The translations under genes and the position numbers were made by a program. From JBGPOS01 sp041488155 (GTDB lineage Bacteria; Chloroflexota; Dehalococcoidia; Tepidiformales; Tepidiformaceae): a DNA stretch of 47,545 nt. Below, piece after piece: positions 1-8,329 of the stretch (its first letter is position 1; each line of letters opens with the position of its first letter). The stretch lies in NCBI GenBank assembly GCA_041488155.1, contig JBGPOS010000026.1, positions 1-47,545 on the forward strand. Direction: 5' to 3'. The notes under the pieces are model-generated. The model worked only from the letters and a program-made list of their open reading frames with translations. It ran no database searches and was not told where the DNA came from.

Positions 1-1
1 C

Positions 2-337
2 ACTGGCAAGGAGTGGATCGACGGCGGCACCCTGGTGGAGCGCGTGAACTTCGCCGTCGGGAAGGTCCGCGATCCTCGGGCCCCGGGCGTAACGGCGCTG
101 ACGAATCGGCTGGCCGCAGAGGCAATGCCGATCTCGCCCGAGTCGCTCGTTGAGCGTTGCCTGGAGCTAGCCGGACCGATCCCCGCAGGGGGCGACACCC
201 GTGCGGGCCTCCTCGAATTCGCGAAGAGCGGCGGCGACCTGCATTTCGACGACGCGGATGCTCGCACAGAGAGCGCAAGCCGCGTCGCACGGATGCTATC
301 GCTGGTCGTTGCCGCCCCCGAATACCAGTTCTGCTGA
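2..337 (+). CDS. DUF1800 family protein, C-terminal fragment
   Basis: The reading frame is open from the window edge to TGA at 335-337, so only the last 111 residues are present. The visible part is polar, without membrane segments, and ends in the MLSLVVAAPEYQ-type tail typical of DUF1800 proteins. Identification rests on that tail and on the following gene: DUF1800 and DUF1501 proteins are almost always encoded as a pair. The biochemical role of the family is not established; many members are exported. The next gene starts 16 bp downstream, so the two are very probably co-transcribed. Confidence 0.7.
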   Translation, partial: TGKEWIDGGTLVERVNFAVGKVRDPRAPGVTALTNRLAAEAMPISPESLVERCLELAGPIPAGGDTRAGLLEFAKSGGDLHFDDADARTESASRVARMLSLVVAAPEYQFC

Positions 338-353
338 GCCAGGAGGAAGTCAA

Positions 354-1508
354 ATGCCCGGAAGTGCAACCGTCAAAGCCCCGGTCCTCGTGATCATCCA
401 GCTAACGGGCGGCCTGGACTTCATGAACACGCTGATCCCATACACCGAGGGCATCTATTACGATTCGCGGCCCGTCGTCGGCATCCCCAGAGAGACAATG
501 CTGCCGATCAACGGGACGCTTGCCTTCCATCCCGGCGCCTCCCGGTTAAAGGACCTGTTCGAAGCAGGAAACGTGGCGGTCGTCCAGGGCATCGGCTACG
601 AGAATTCCAGCCGGTCGCACTTCCGCGGGATGGACATCTGGCACACCTGCGAGCCAACGAAGATCGCAACGGAAGGCTGGGTGGCCCGTCTCATCCGCGA
701 ACTCGATCCTGAAAGCGCCAATCCGCTCACCTGTGTGAACTTCGGTCGGGGCCTGCCGCGCGCGCTCGCAGCGCCGGGGGTCACCGCGACTTCGGTCGGA
801 GACCTCGACAACTACGGACTGATGACGCCCGTGCAGGCGCAGGAGGAACGGGAGACCGACCGGCTGCTCTTCAAGCGAATGTACACACCGGCAATCGGCG
901 CGGGCCTTGTGATGGACTACCTCGCTCAGACCGGGCGTGATGTACTCAAGGGCGCCGATCGGCTGAAAGAAGCTCCGGCGAAGTACAGCACAACCGTCGA
1001 GTGGGGCAGCAACCCGATCGCCAAAGCACTGCGCGACGTTGCCCGCGTCCACACCGCCGGGCTTGGCACGCGCATCTTCTACACTCAGCACGCCGGCTAC
1101 GACTACCACTCACACGAGCCGCAGAACCATGGCCGCCTGCTTGGCGAGCTTTGCGGCGCCATCTCGGACTTCCTCCAGGATCTGCGGGAGCACGACGCGG
1201 CCAACGAGGTAACCATCCTCGTGTTCACCGAGTTCGGGCGGCGGATCATCGACAACGGCTCCGGCACGGACCACGGCTCCGGCGGCGGGGCTTTCATCAT
1301 CGGCGAGCGGGTCAGCGGCGGCCTCTACGCGGAGTACCCCTCGATCAAGCGCAAGGACTGGCTCAACGACGAGGACATGCGCCACACCATCGACTTCCGA
1401 GGCGTTTACGGAACGGTGGTAGAGCAGTGGCTCGGCGTTGACCCTGCGCGCATCGTCGGTGGCCACTTTGAACAGGTCCGCCCCTACCGGCAGGCGACGA
1501 CGGCTTGA
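354..1508 (+). CDS. DUF1501 family protein
   Basis: 384 residues. ATG 354 is chosen because an AGGAGG ribosome site lies at 341-346; longer readings would overlap the upstream gene. The N-terminus reads VLVIIQLTGGLDFMNTLIPY, and the C-terminal half has FTEFGRR followed by TDHGSGGGAFIIGE, the hallmarks of DUF1501, a family with an alkaline-phosphatase/sulfatase-like fold. Many DUF1501 proteins carry a Tat signal; none is seen here, so this copy is either cytoplasmic or exported with a partner. Function is unknown beyond the DUF1800 pairing. An NHL-repeat gene follows 31 bp later. Confidence 0.85.
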   Translation: MPGSATVKAPVLVIIQLTGGLDFMNTLIPYTEGIYYDSRPVVGIPRETMLPINGTLAFHPGASRLKDLFEAGNVAVVQGIGYENSSRSHFRGMDIWHTCEPTKIATEGWVARLIRELDPESANPLTCVNFGRGLPRALAAPGVTATSVGDLDNYGLMTPVQAQEERETDRLLFKRMYTPAIGAGLVMDYLAQTGRDVLKGADRLKEAPAKYSTTVEWGSNPIAKALRDVARVHTAGLGTRIFYTQHAGYDYHSHEPQNHGRLLGELCGAISDFLQDLREHDAANEVTILVFTEFGRRIIDNGSGTDHGSGGGAFIIGERVSGGLYAEYPSIKRKDWLNDEDMRHTIDFRGVYGTVVEQWLGVDPARIVGGHFEQVRPYRQATTA

Positions 1509-1539
1509 TGTCGAACCGATTCAGGAAGGAGTAGCTGCC

Positions 1540-2535
1540 GTGGCCAAGGCCTATGCCCTCCTCAGGGCCGGCTTCCCCTATCTCACTACCCTGGGCATGA
1601 GACGCGTGACCAGCTTCGCGACGGACCTCGCTATTGGCGACGAGGGGCGCCTCTACGTCCTCTGCCGCACCGAGATCGCCCCGCACATCCGCAAGCTCAA
1701 CTGGGAGGACGAAGACCTCGGGACGATCGACGGGCCCTTCGTCTGGCCGGCGAGCCTGGTCCGCGACCGGGCCGAGAATCTCTACGTTTCCGACGAAGGC
1801 GCCCATACGATCCAGGCGTTTAGTCGCAACGGCGAATCGTTGGCGAAGTGGGGCAAGTTCGGCGCCGCACCGGGAGAACTCAACAGGCCGTCCGGGATGG
1901 CGTTCGACGCAGAAGAGCATCTCCTGGTCGCGGACACTCAGAACCACCGTGTCCAGAAGTTTTCCAAAGATGGGACCCTCATCGCGGCGTGGGGCTCATT
2001 CGGCAGCGCTCCGGGCGAGCTAGACATGCCCTGGGGCATCACCGTCGACGAGGATGGCGATGTTTACGTCGCGGACTGGCGAAACGACCGGGTACAGAAG
2101 TTCGATCCCGGCGGCCGATTGATTATGTCCATCGGCCGAACCGGTAGCGGCGCCGGCGAGTTCCACCGCCCGTCCGGAGTCGCGGTGGACGGGCACGGTG
2201 ACATCTACGTCGCCGACCGCGGCAACAATCGGGTGCAGCTCTTCGATCATCGCGGCCGTTACGTCGAGACGTTCATCGGAGACGCAACCCTGTCGCGGAT
2301 GGGCAAGAAATACGTGCTGGCGAACCACAAGACCCTTCGGCTCCGGGAGATGACGACCCTTGAACCCCAGAAGCGTTTCCGGGCGCCCACCTCTGTCCGA
2401 GTCGACGGCGAGGGGCGGCTGTACGTGGCCGACCAGGGATCGCACCGCATCCAGGTTTACTGCAAAGATGCCCTGGCGCTGACCCCCGAGCAGATCCTGC
2501 CCGAGCAGACGGCGCCCACGCTGATGACCACCTGA
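1540..2535 (+). CDS. NHL-repeat beta-propeller protein
   Basis: 331 residues. The start is GTG 1540, preceded by AGGAAGGA at 1523-1530. The protein consists of about six propeller blades with recurring motifs such as GELNRPSGMAFD, LLVADTQNHRVQKF, DVYVADWRNDRVQKFD, DIYVADRGNNRVQLFD and LYVADQGSHRIQVY. This is the NHL repeat, usually a protein-, sugar- or RNA-binding scaffold. No signal peptide or enzymatic domain is visible. Its position directly after the DUF1800/DUF1501 pair suggests the three form one transcription unit; a ligand cannot be inferred. Confidence 0.88.
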   Translation: MAKAYALLRAGFPYLTTLGMRRVTSFATDLAIGDEGRLYVLCRTEIAPHIRKLNWEDEDLGTIDGPFVWPASLVRDRAENLYVSDEGAHTIQAFSRNGESLAKWGKFGAAPGELNRPSGMAFDAEEHLLVADTQNHRVQKFSKDGTLIAAWGSFGSAPGELDMPWGITVDEDGDVYVADWRNDRVQKFDPGGRLIMSIGRTGSGAGEFHRPSGVAVDGHGDIYVADRGNNRVQLFDHRGRYVETFIGDATLSRMGKKYVLANHKTLRLREMTTLEPQKRFRAPTSVRVDGEGRLYVADQGSHRIQVYCKDALALTPEQILPEQTAPTLMTT

Positions 2536-2573
2536 GCTGCGACGGGAGCTGTTTCCGAGACGAGGGCCTCACC

Positions 2574-2912
2574 GTGCCGATCATGTTTGGGTTCAGCAAG
2601 CACCGTCGTCAGCAACTTATGGACGAGCTACGGAGGATGGCAGAAGAGCTGCCACGCCTCGGTGTCGAGCGCGCCTGGCTGACAGGTGACCTCGCCGAAG
2701 ACCGGGTCGGGCCAGAGAGCGACCTGGAGCTCGTGCTGGTTCAGCAATCGACTGAGCCATTCCACCGCCGTCCCGACTTCTTCTTGTCTCACCTTCGACC
2801 CGCGGTGGGCACTCGGTTCATCGTCTACACACCGCTGGAATTCAACGAGCTGAGGGAATCTGACCAGATTCTCATCGAAGCCTGTCGAGCGGGCGACGAG
2901 CTCCTTGGGTAG
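2574..2912 (+). CDS. MNT-type minimal nucleotidyltransferase-like protein (possible antitoxin)
   Basis: 112 residues from GTG 2574 (alternative ATG 2583). The fold signature is the region around residues 35-56, where minimal nucleotidyltransferases have G-S-x10-D-x-D. Here the spacing is exact but residues differ: G38-D39, then D50 and E52. The C-terminal part (FIVYTPLEFNEL) matches the family. In MNT/HEPN toxin-antitoxin pairs the MNT protein AMPylates and silences the HEPN RNase; the altered metal-binding residues make catalysis doubtful here. The HEPN gene follows with an 8-bp overlap, so the two are translationally coupled. Confidence 0.75.
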   Translation: MPIMFGFSKHRRQQLMDELRRMAEELPRLGVERAWLTGDLAEDRVGPESDLELVLVQQSTEPFHRRPDFFLSHLRPAVGTRFIVYTPLEFNELRESDQILIEACRAGDELLG

Positions 2913-3333
2913 CCAAGCTGCGAAATCCGGACCTCCCGCTCGGAGCGAGCTGTGGCTGCGACAGGCAGAGTACGACCTGGATGCAGGGCGTTTCGCTGCG
3001 GGGGGCGGCTACCATGCGCTGGCCTGCTTTCTTTCTCAGCAGGCCGCCGAGAAGGCCGTCGCCTCATTTCTCTTCGCACAGGGGGCTGAGCGGGTCTGGG
3101 GTAACGCCCTGGCCGACCTGTGCGAGGACGCGATGGCTTTCGACCCCGGTTTCGAGGTGATCAAGTCTGCTGCGATGCTTCTCGACAAGCACTACCTGGG
3201 GACGCGATACCCCTCGGCGCTGCCGGGCGGCGTGCCCGCCGAAGCGTATGACGGCCAGGATTCTGAACGCGCGCTCGCGCTCGCCCAGGACGTCATCGGC
3301 TTCGTCCAGGCTCGCCCTGCGGCCACGTCCTGA
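2905..3333 (+). CDS. HEPN domain protein (possible toxin partner)
   Basis: 142 residues, starting at TTG 2905 inside the end of the MNT gene. The conserved HEPN core is clear: WLRQAEYDLDAG, then YHALACFLSQQAAEKAV (residues 36-52) and DKHYLGTRYPSA (94-105). Many family members have an Arg...His pair in the central part that forms the RNase centre; here the corresponding stretch reads ERVWGNALADL, with Asn67 where relatives often have His. It may be a HEPN toxin of an MNT/HEPN module or a non-toxic nucleotide-binding descendant. Assignment to the superfamily is firm; toxicity is not. Confidence 0.8.
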   Translation: MGSQAAKSGPPARSELWLRQAEYDLDAGRFAAGGGYHALACFLSQQAAEKAVASFLFAQGAERVWGNALADLCEDAMAFDPGFEVIKSAAMLLDKHYLGTRYPSALPGGVPAEAYDGQDSERALALAQDVIGFVQARPAATS

Positions 3334-3344
3334 TGCGAGCGTCT

Positions 3345-4634
3345 TTACTCGACTCGAGGATAGAGGGTCTCGATGCCCTCGCGCACCGCTCGGGCGCTTT
3401 CGGCGCCATTCGCGCCGACTGCGAACACGACCTTGCTTTCAGGGTCATCCTCCGCAACGAAACTGTCGCTCCCGGTGGGGACGTACCGCTGACCGAAGGC
3501 CAGAAGGCCGCCGGCGTCTCTAGCCACGAGCAAGGTTTGGCCGCGGAGGGAATAGCTCCCTGCGTAGCGTTCGAGTTGTTCGATCGGCAGTTCGATCACT
3601 TCCGTTCGGGGCCCCGGTTTCCGAAGGACAAGCCGGGCGATCTCACTCTCAAGGGCGAACGGGTTCGCGGAGCCCAGATTGACCAGGACGGCGATGGTTA
3701 GGCTATACGCCGGGTAGAAAGAGAGGATGCCTGCGAATCCGTTGATGCCACCGGCATGCGTGAGCTTTGGGGTGCCTTCAAATTCAGCAACGGCCACTCC
3801 GTAGCCATACGAGCTCGGTTCCCCCGAGTTGAGTGGCTTGCGGGTGCGCATCGATTGCAGGCTGTTGCCGGATAGTACACTGCCCCGGTTTAGCGCCCCC
3901 TGCCAGGTCAGGAGATCCTCGACTGTCGAGCCGATGGACCCAGCCGCGAAGGGCAACCGCATACTCAAGTAGGGCGCGTTGCGCCATTGACCGTTCTCCC
4001 AGACGTAGCCACTCGCACGGTTCGCTACCACAGGTGAGTTGTTGAGATATTGCGTGTGATCGAGCCCGAGCGGTGCGAACAGGTGCTCAGCCAGGCAGTC
4101 GCGGTACGGTCGTCCGAGAACCCCCTCGATGATCATCCCGAGCAGGTGGTAGCCGGAGTTCGAGTATTCGTACTGCTCTCCCGGTTCGAAGCGAAACGGC
4201 TCGTCCTTGAAGAGCGCGAGAAGCGCTTCGGGCGACAGGTCTTCGCGGGATCGCGCCCAGAACACGGGCAGTGCGGTGTAACTCTGAATCCCAGAAGTGT
4301 GCGTCAGTAGATGGTGAACGGTGACCAGCCGGCCACCCGTAGGGTAGTCGGGCAGGTAGCGAGTGATGTCGTCGCCGACTGAGAGCTTGCCCATCTCCTG
4401 CAGCTTCAGGATGAGGGCGGCCGTGAATTGCTTCGTAACTGAGCCGATTCGGAACACGGTCTCTTTGCGGACCCGAACGCGGTGTTCCAGGTTCGCGAGA
4501 CCAAGTGTCTCGAGGTGCACGGCCCCGTCGAGTTCGATGCCGAGCGCTACCCCCGGCCAGTGCCCGGCGCGCATCCGCGCCCTGACCCGCGCGCGGATGT
4601 CGGCGCGAAGCTCGTCAAGCGGCGCGTTGCTCAT
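3345..4634 (-). CDS. Serine hydrolase, class C beta-lactamase fold
   Basis: 429 residues starting at ATG 4634. Three motifs of the penicillin-binding/beta-lactamase fold are present: S65-V-T-K68 (nucleophile and general base), Y157-S-N159, and H293-A-G-G296 in place of KTG. This pattern fits AmpC-like esterases and D-aminopeptidases rather than true beta-lactamases. No signal peptide is visible, so it may act inside the cell. A C-terminal domain of about 100 residues (from about 340) resembles the lipocalin-like tail of this family. It converges on the HEPN gene (11 bp between stops) and lies just downstream of the NfeD gene on the same strand. Confidence 0.88.
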   Translation of the reverse strand: MSNAPLDELRADIRARVRARMRAGHWPGVALGIELDGAVHLETLGLANLEHRVRVRKETVFRIGSVTKQFTAALILKLQEMGKLSVGDDITRYLPDYPTGGRLVTVHHLLTHTSGIQSYTALPVFWARSREDLSPEALLALFKDEPFRFEPGEQYEYSNSGYHLLGMIIEGVLGRPYRDCLAEHLFAPLGLDHTQYLNNSPVVANRASGYVWENGQWRNAPYLSMRLPFAAGSIGSTVEDLLTWQGALNRGSVLSGNSLQSMRTRKPLNSGEPSSYGYGVAVAEFEGTPKLTHAGGINGFAGILSFYPAYSLTIAVLVNLGSANPFALESEIARLVLRKPGPRTEVIELPIEQLERYAGSYSLRGQTLLVARDAGGLLAFGQRYVPTGSDSFVAEDDPESKVVFAVGANGAESARAVREGIETLYPRVE

Positions 4635-4655
4635 GAACCTGGGCCCCTCGCATAG

Positions 4656-5159
4656 TCAGGTACCTTTCGCCGGCTCGATCGGAGTCTCGCCCGGTGTGGG
4701 CCGGGCCGGACGGTGGATCCCAATCCTGAGCTCCGCATCCTGGACCTCCTTCCGTACCCGAAGCTGAAAGCCGTCTGCGCCCACGATGACAACGCGCTCC
4801 CCAACTGAGGCGGCACCGTGCTCGATTCGGGCCTGCCATCGCTCGCCCTGGAGGAACACCATCCCTTCGGGCGAAAGAGAAGTGCGTGCGACGGCCACCG
4901 TGCCGACGAGGGCAGCCGTTCCGGTGGCGACGCTGCTCCGGCGCACCCGGCGGATGGTTAGAGCAGCGGACAGAGTCATCAGGGCCAGGACGGCGAGGAC
5001 CACAGGAATGAGGATCCACGTGCCGCCCAGCCCGGTACCGCCGAGGACCAGGAGGCCGATACCGATCAGGCTCGGGATGAAGAGACCGGGACGATGGAGT
5101 TCGATGACCAGTAAGAACATCCCGACGCCGATGAGAACCAGGGCAATCGCGGTGTCCAC
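4656..5159 (-). CDS. NfeD-like membrane protein
   Basis: 167 residues from ATG 5159. Three hydrophobic stretches (about 3-22, 28-46 and 48-67) are followed by a soluble domain of about 80 residues with LVGTVAVARTSLSPEGMVFLQGERWQA, the OB-fold motif of the NfeD family. NfeD proteins work with stomatin/flotillin-like SPFH proteins or membrane serine proteases in membrane organisation; no such partner is adjacent. The stop lies 21 bp from the start of the hydrolase gene, so the two could share a transcript. Confidence 0.85.
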   Translation of the reverse strand: MDTAIALVLIGVGMFLLVIELHRPGLFIPSLIGIGLLVLGGTGLGGTWILIPVVLAVLALMTLSAALTIRRVRRSSVATGTAALVGTVAVARTSLSPEGMVFLQGERWQARIEHGAASVGERVVIVGADGFQLRVRKEVQDAELRIGIHRPARPTPGETPIEPAKGT

Positions 5160-5206
5160 GACGATGAGCGTAGCACCACGAGCGAGAGACGGGCGGTGGC
5201 CAGGTC

Positions 5207-5228
5207 AGGGTTGTGGATGCGCAACCCT
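5207..5228. promoter_or_regulatory. Inverted repeat (9-bp arms) in a divergent intergenic region
   Basis: AGGGTTGTG at 5207-5215 and CGCAACCCT at 5220-5228 pair along nine positions (one G-T) around GATG. It lies between the divergent NfeD and MmgE/PrpD genes and just upstream of a possible -35 element, as an operator for the CoA-ester operon would. It could also form an RNA hairpin; no regulator gene is adjacent. Confidence 0.45.
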
Positions 5229-5235
5229 CCCGATC

Positions 5236-5264
5236 TGGCAACGACGAAGGTTGGAGAGTAGATT
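5236..5264 (+). promoter_or_regulatory. Possible promoter of the CoA-ester operon
   Basis: TGGCAA (5236-5241) and TAGATT (5259-5264) with a 17-bp spacer resemble -35 and -10 elements. Transcription would begin near 5271, leaving about 25 nt with AGGAGG (5283-5288) before ATG 5296. The match is moderate. Confidence 0.35.
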
Positions 5265-5295
5265 CGCAATGGTCCCGGACTCAGGAGGACTGCCC

Positions 5296-6687
5296 ATGAG
5301 CGAGCCAACTTCAGACTCTTCCTCGCCGGTCTCGCAGGCGGTCACAGGCGCCCTCGCGAAACTCGCGGCCGGCTACCGGTTCGCCGACCTGCCGCCCGAT
5401 GTCGTGTTCCTCGCAAAGCAGTGCTTCCTCGACTGGATCGGTGTTGCACTGGCTGGCTCCCGGGAACCCCTGGCTGCGATCCTCCGCGAGGAGATCGAGG
5501 AGCAGGGCGGCGACCCGCAAGCCTCGATCATCGGCACCTACCGGAGAGCATCCACTCAACAGGCAGCGCTCCTGAACGGAGCAGCCTCGCACGCGCTCGA
5601 CTACGACGATGTGCACACCGCGATGTCGGGGCATCCTTCGGTGCCAGTGTTTCCGGGCCTCTTCGCCCTGGCTGAATGGCGAGCCGCCAGCGGTCGCGAC
5701 TTCCTGACAGCCTTCGTCGCAGGCTTCGAGACGGAATGCAGGGTGGGCCTGCTGGTGAACCCTGGGCACTACAGCGCCGGATGGCACGCGACGGGCACGC
5801 TCGGCGCATTCGGCTCGGCGGCCGCGTGCGCCTGGCTCCTATCGCTCGACGAAGACCGCTGGGCGCACGCCCTCGGGATCGCAGCTGCTCAGGCTGCTGG
5901 CCTGAAGTCGATGTTCGGCACCATGTGCAAACCCCTGCACGCCGGAAAAGCCGCCGCAAATGGCCTCCTCGCGGCCTCACTCGCCGCGCGCGGCTTCACG
6001 AGCAACCCGGAGGCGCTCGAGGCCGCCCAGGGCTTCGCCGCCACGCAGACCACGACCTTCAACCCCGACCGGTGCCTCGCAGGCCCGGCAGGCTCGTTCG
6101 CCATTCGCAGCGTGCTGTTCAAGTACCACGCCGCCTGCTTCGGCACCCATTCGACGATCGAAGGCATCCTGCGGATGAAGGAGGAGCAGCAGCTCACGGG
6201 CGAAAGCGTGCGTGCGATCCAGCTGCGAGTGCCCCCTGGCGCCCTGAGCATGTGCAACATCGCGGAGCCTCGCACAGCCCTCGAAGGCAAGTTCAGCCTC
6301 CGCTTCACGGCCGCCCTCGCCCTGGGCTTCGGCCACGCGAGCGAGACGGCGTTCACGGACGCGCGCGTAAACGACCCCGAACTGGTGCGGCTGCGCAACC
6401 GCGTGACCGTTGTGGGCGACGGCTCAGCGGCCGACGGGACCGACGTCAGCGTCGAGCTCCTCGACGGCCGGGTGCTCCACGAAGTTGTCAACGTCAACGA
6501 ACCGGCGACCGACCTCGAACGGCAGTGGCAACGCCTGGCAACGAAGTTCCGGGGGCTCGCGACTCCGATCATTGGCTCGGATCGGGCGGAGGAGCTCATC
6601 ACAACAGTCGCGCACCTCGACGACATCGCCGACATTGGGGCGGTGGCCCGGCTCTGCACGCCTCTTTCTCAGGAGGTCGTGGTGTGA
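5296..6687 (+). CDS. MmgE/PrpD family protein
   Basis: 463 residues; ATG 5296 follows AGGAGG (5283-5288). The family includes 2-methylcitrate dehydratase and cis-aconitate decarboxylase (itaconate synthase). The typical active-site segment DYDDVHTAMSGHPS is at residues 102-115, with conserved Asp and His113, followed by GWHATGTLGAFGSAAA and KPLHAGKAAANG. The protein is full length. Its stop overlaps the start of the first MaoC-like gene (GTGA at 6684-6687), so it opens a five-gene overlapping run. A substrate among C5/C6 di- or tricarboxylates is likely; the particular reaction cannot be chosen from sequence. Confidence 0.88.
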   Translation: MSEPTSDSSSPVSQAVTGALAKLAAGYRFADLPPDVVFLAKQCFLDWIGVALAGSREPLAAILREEIEEQGGDPQASIIGTYRRASTQQAALLNGAASHALDYDDVHTAMSGHPSVPVFPGLFALAEWRAASGRDFLTAFVAGFETECRVGLLVNPGHYSAGWHATGTLGAFGSAAACAWLLSLDEDRWAHALGIAAAQAAGLKSMFGTMCKPLHAGKAAANGLLAASLAARGFTSNPEALEAAQGFAATQTTTFNPDRCLAGPAGSFAIRSVLFKYHAACFGTHSTIEGILRMKEEQQLTGESVRAIQLRVPPGALSMCNIAEPRTALEGKFSLRFTAALALGFGHASETAFTDARVNDPELVRLRNRVTVVGDGSAADGTDVSVELLDGRVLHEVVNVNEPATDLERQWQRLATKFRGLATPIIGSDRAEELITTVAHLDDIADIGAVARLCTPLSQEVVV

Positions 6688-7175
6688 GCAAAGGTTCACC
6701 CGCCGCACCGCACCGCTGGCCCAAAGGCCACCAGTACGAAGATTTCAGTGTGGGCCAGGTGTTCACCCACCACTGGGGCAGGACGATCAACGAAGGGGAC
6801 AACAGCCTCTTCAGCTCGCTCACCCTTAGCTACAATCCTCTCTACTTCAACGCGCTCTACGCCAGGGGCCACGGCCACCCGGGCATCGTGGTCAACCCTA
6901 TGCTCGTCTTTCTCACGGTGTTCGGGCTTTCGGTCGAGGACCTGAGCGAGGCCGGAGGGCTCTTCCTCGGCGTCGAAGACCTCACGTTTCACCGGCCGGT
7001 CTATCCCGGCGACACCCTGACCGCGACTAGCGACGTCGTCGAAATGCGGGAATCGCAGAGCCGCCCGCGCGACGGCATCGTCACCTGGCACACCCGTGGC
7101 TTCAACGGCGCTGGCGAAGCGGTCATCGACTTCCGCCGCACGAACCTGGTAACGAAGAGAGAGAACCGGCCATGA
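6684..7175 (+). CDS. MaoC-like hot-dog protein 1 (N-terminal mesaconyl-CoA hydratase half-like)
   Basis: 163 residues from GTG 6684, which overlaps the preceding stop. The hot-dog domain is recognised by QYEDFSVGQVFTHHWGRTINEGDNSLFSSLT, then FHRPVYPGDTLTATSDVVEMRES and a WHTRGFNGAGE segment. R-specific hydratases have D-x-N-P-x-H; here the stretch reads S-Y-N-P-L-Y, so both catalytic residues are replaced. It resembles the first half of double-hot-dog mesaconyl/methylmalyl-CoA hydratases (Mch), as I recall that family, and probably pairs with the product of 8326-8811. It overlaps the dehydrogenase gene by 4 bp. Confidence 0.82.
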   Translation: MSKGSPAAPHRWPKGHQYEDFSVGQVFTHHWGRTINEGDNSLFSSLTLSYNPLYFNALYARGHGHPGIVVNPMLVFLTVFGLSVEDLSEAGGLFLGVEDLTFHRPVYPGDTLTATSDVVEMRESQSRPRDGIVTWHTRGFNGAGEAVIDFRRTNLVTKRENRP

Positions 7176-8329
7176 CCTACCTCACCGAAGAACGCCTGAT
7201 GATCCAGCAGACGGCGCGCGAATTCACGATGAAGGAGGTCCTGCCTGCCGCCAACGAGCTGGACAGGGTCAAGGGCGACATCCCGATGTCCCTTCGCGAC
7301 AAGATGGGTCACCTCGGCTACTTCGGCATCCGGATAGAGGAGGAATACGGTGGTCTCGGCCTCGGGATCTTCGAGTACTGCCTGGTCACCGAAGAGCTCG
7401 CGCGCGGCTGGATGAGCGTGGCCAGCATCATCGCGCGGGCGAACGGTGGCGCGGGCTGGTCGGAGGAACAGAAGCGCAAGTACCTTCCGCGAGTGGCCCG
7501 CGGCGAGTTCCTCGGGGCCGTCGCCCTGTCGGAACCCGAAGCGGGCTCGGACCTCGCGAACATCAGCTGCCGGGCCCGGCGAGACGGCGACGAGTGGGTC
7601 ATCAACGGCAGCAAGATGTGGTGCACTTTCGCGGATGGGGCCGACTACATCACGGTCCTCTGCCGCACTCGCGAGCAGGACCCCAACAACCGCCACGCTG
7701 GCACGGGGATGTTCTTCTTCGAAAAGGAGCGCGGGAAGTTTCCACCCGGACTGCAGGGCACGTTAATCAACAAGATCGGCTACCACGGCTGGCGCACCTG
7801 GCAGCTGCACTTCGATGACTTCCGTGTGCCCGCGAGCGCCCTCATGGGCGGCGGCACGCGCGAGGATACTCAGCTGAAGGGCACCATGTCCGGGCTCTCG
7901 ACGGCGCGGGTGCACACCGCCGCCCGCGCCATCGGGCTCTCGCGCGGCGCGCTGGAAGATTCGATCGCCTATTCCAAGCATCGCGTCCAGTTCAAGAAGC
8001 CAATCGCCGAGTTCCAGGCGATCCGCTTCAAGATCGCCCAGATGGCCGCTGAAATCGAAGCGGCACGCCAGCTGATGTACTACGTCGCAGACCTCGACGA
8101 CCGGGGCGAGCGCTGCGACAAGGAGGCCTCGATGGTCAAATGGTTCGCCAGCGAGATGGCTGAACGCGTCACGAGCGAGGCCCTCCAGATCCACGGTGGC
8201 GTCGGATACACCAGCGACCTGCCCATCGAGCGTTACTGGCGCGACGCCCGTCTCACGAAGATCTTCGAGGGCACCTCCGAGATCCAGCTGCGCATTATCT
8301 CTGATCGTCTCCTGGGCCGCGCGGGATGA
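7172..8329 (+). CDS. Acyl-CoA dehydrogenase
   Basis: 385 residues from ATG 7172 (ATGA overlap). The features are those of a flavin-dependent acyl-CoA dehydrogenase: ALSEPEAGSDLANI in the FAD/acyl-CoA binding middle domain, GRAG at the end and the C-terminal IFEGTSEIQLRI motif. Glu366 in FEGTSEIQ lies where many family members carry the catalytic base; some subfamilies place it elsewhere. Placed among C5-dicarboxylyl-CoA genes, methylsuccinyl-CoA, glutaryl-like or another branched acyl-CoA is a reasonable substrate guess. Electrons would go to an electron-transfer flavoprotein; none is encoded nearby. Confidence 0.92.
   Translation: MTYLTEERLMIQQTAREFTMKEVLPAANELDRVKGDIPMSLRDKMGHLGYFGIRIEEEYGGLGLGIFEYCLVTEELARGWMSVASIIARANGGAGWSEEQKRKYLPRVARGEFLGAVALSEPEAGSDLANISCRARRDGDEWVINGSKMWCTFADGADYITVLCRTREQDPNNRHAGTGMFFFEKERGKFPPGLQGTLINKIGYHGWRTWQLHFDDFRVPASALMGGGTREDTQLKGTMSGLSTARVHTAARAIGLSRGALEDSIAYSKHRVQFKKPIAEFQAIRFKIAQMAAEIEAARQLMYYVADLDDRGERCDKEASMVKWFASEMAERVTSEALQIHGGVGYTSDLPIERYWRDARLTKIFEGTSEIQLRIISDRLLGRAG

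Noticed and set aside
3345..4634. True class C beta-lactamase (resistance gene)
   Set aside because: No signal peptide and HAGG instead of KTG; fits esterase/peptidase-type members with a lipocalin-like tail.
5676..6683. N-terminal extension of the first MaoC-like gene inside the PrpD gene
   Set aside because: The extension is an Arg/Pro/His-rich out-of-frame translation of PrpD; GTG 6684 with coupled overlap is the sensible start.
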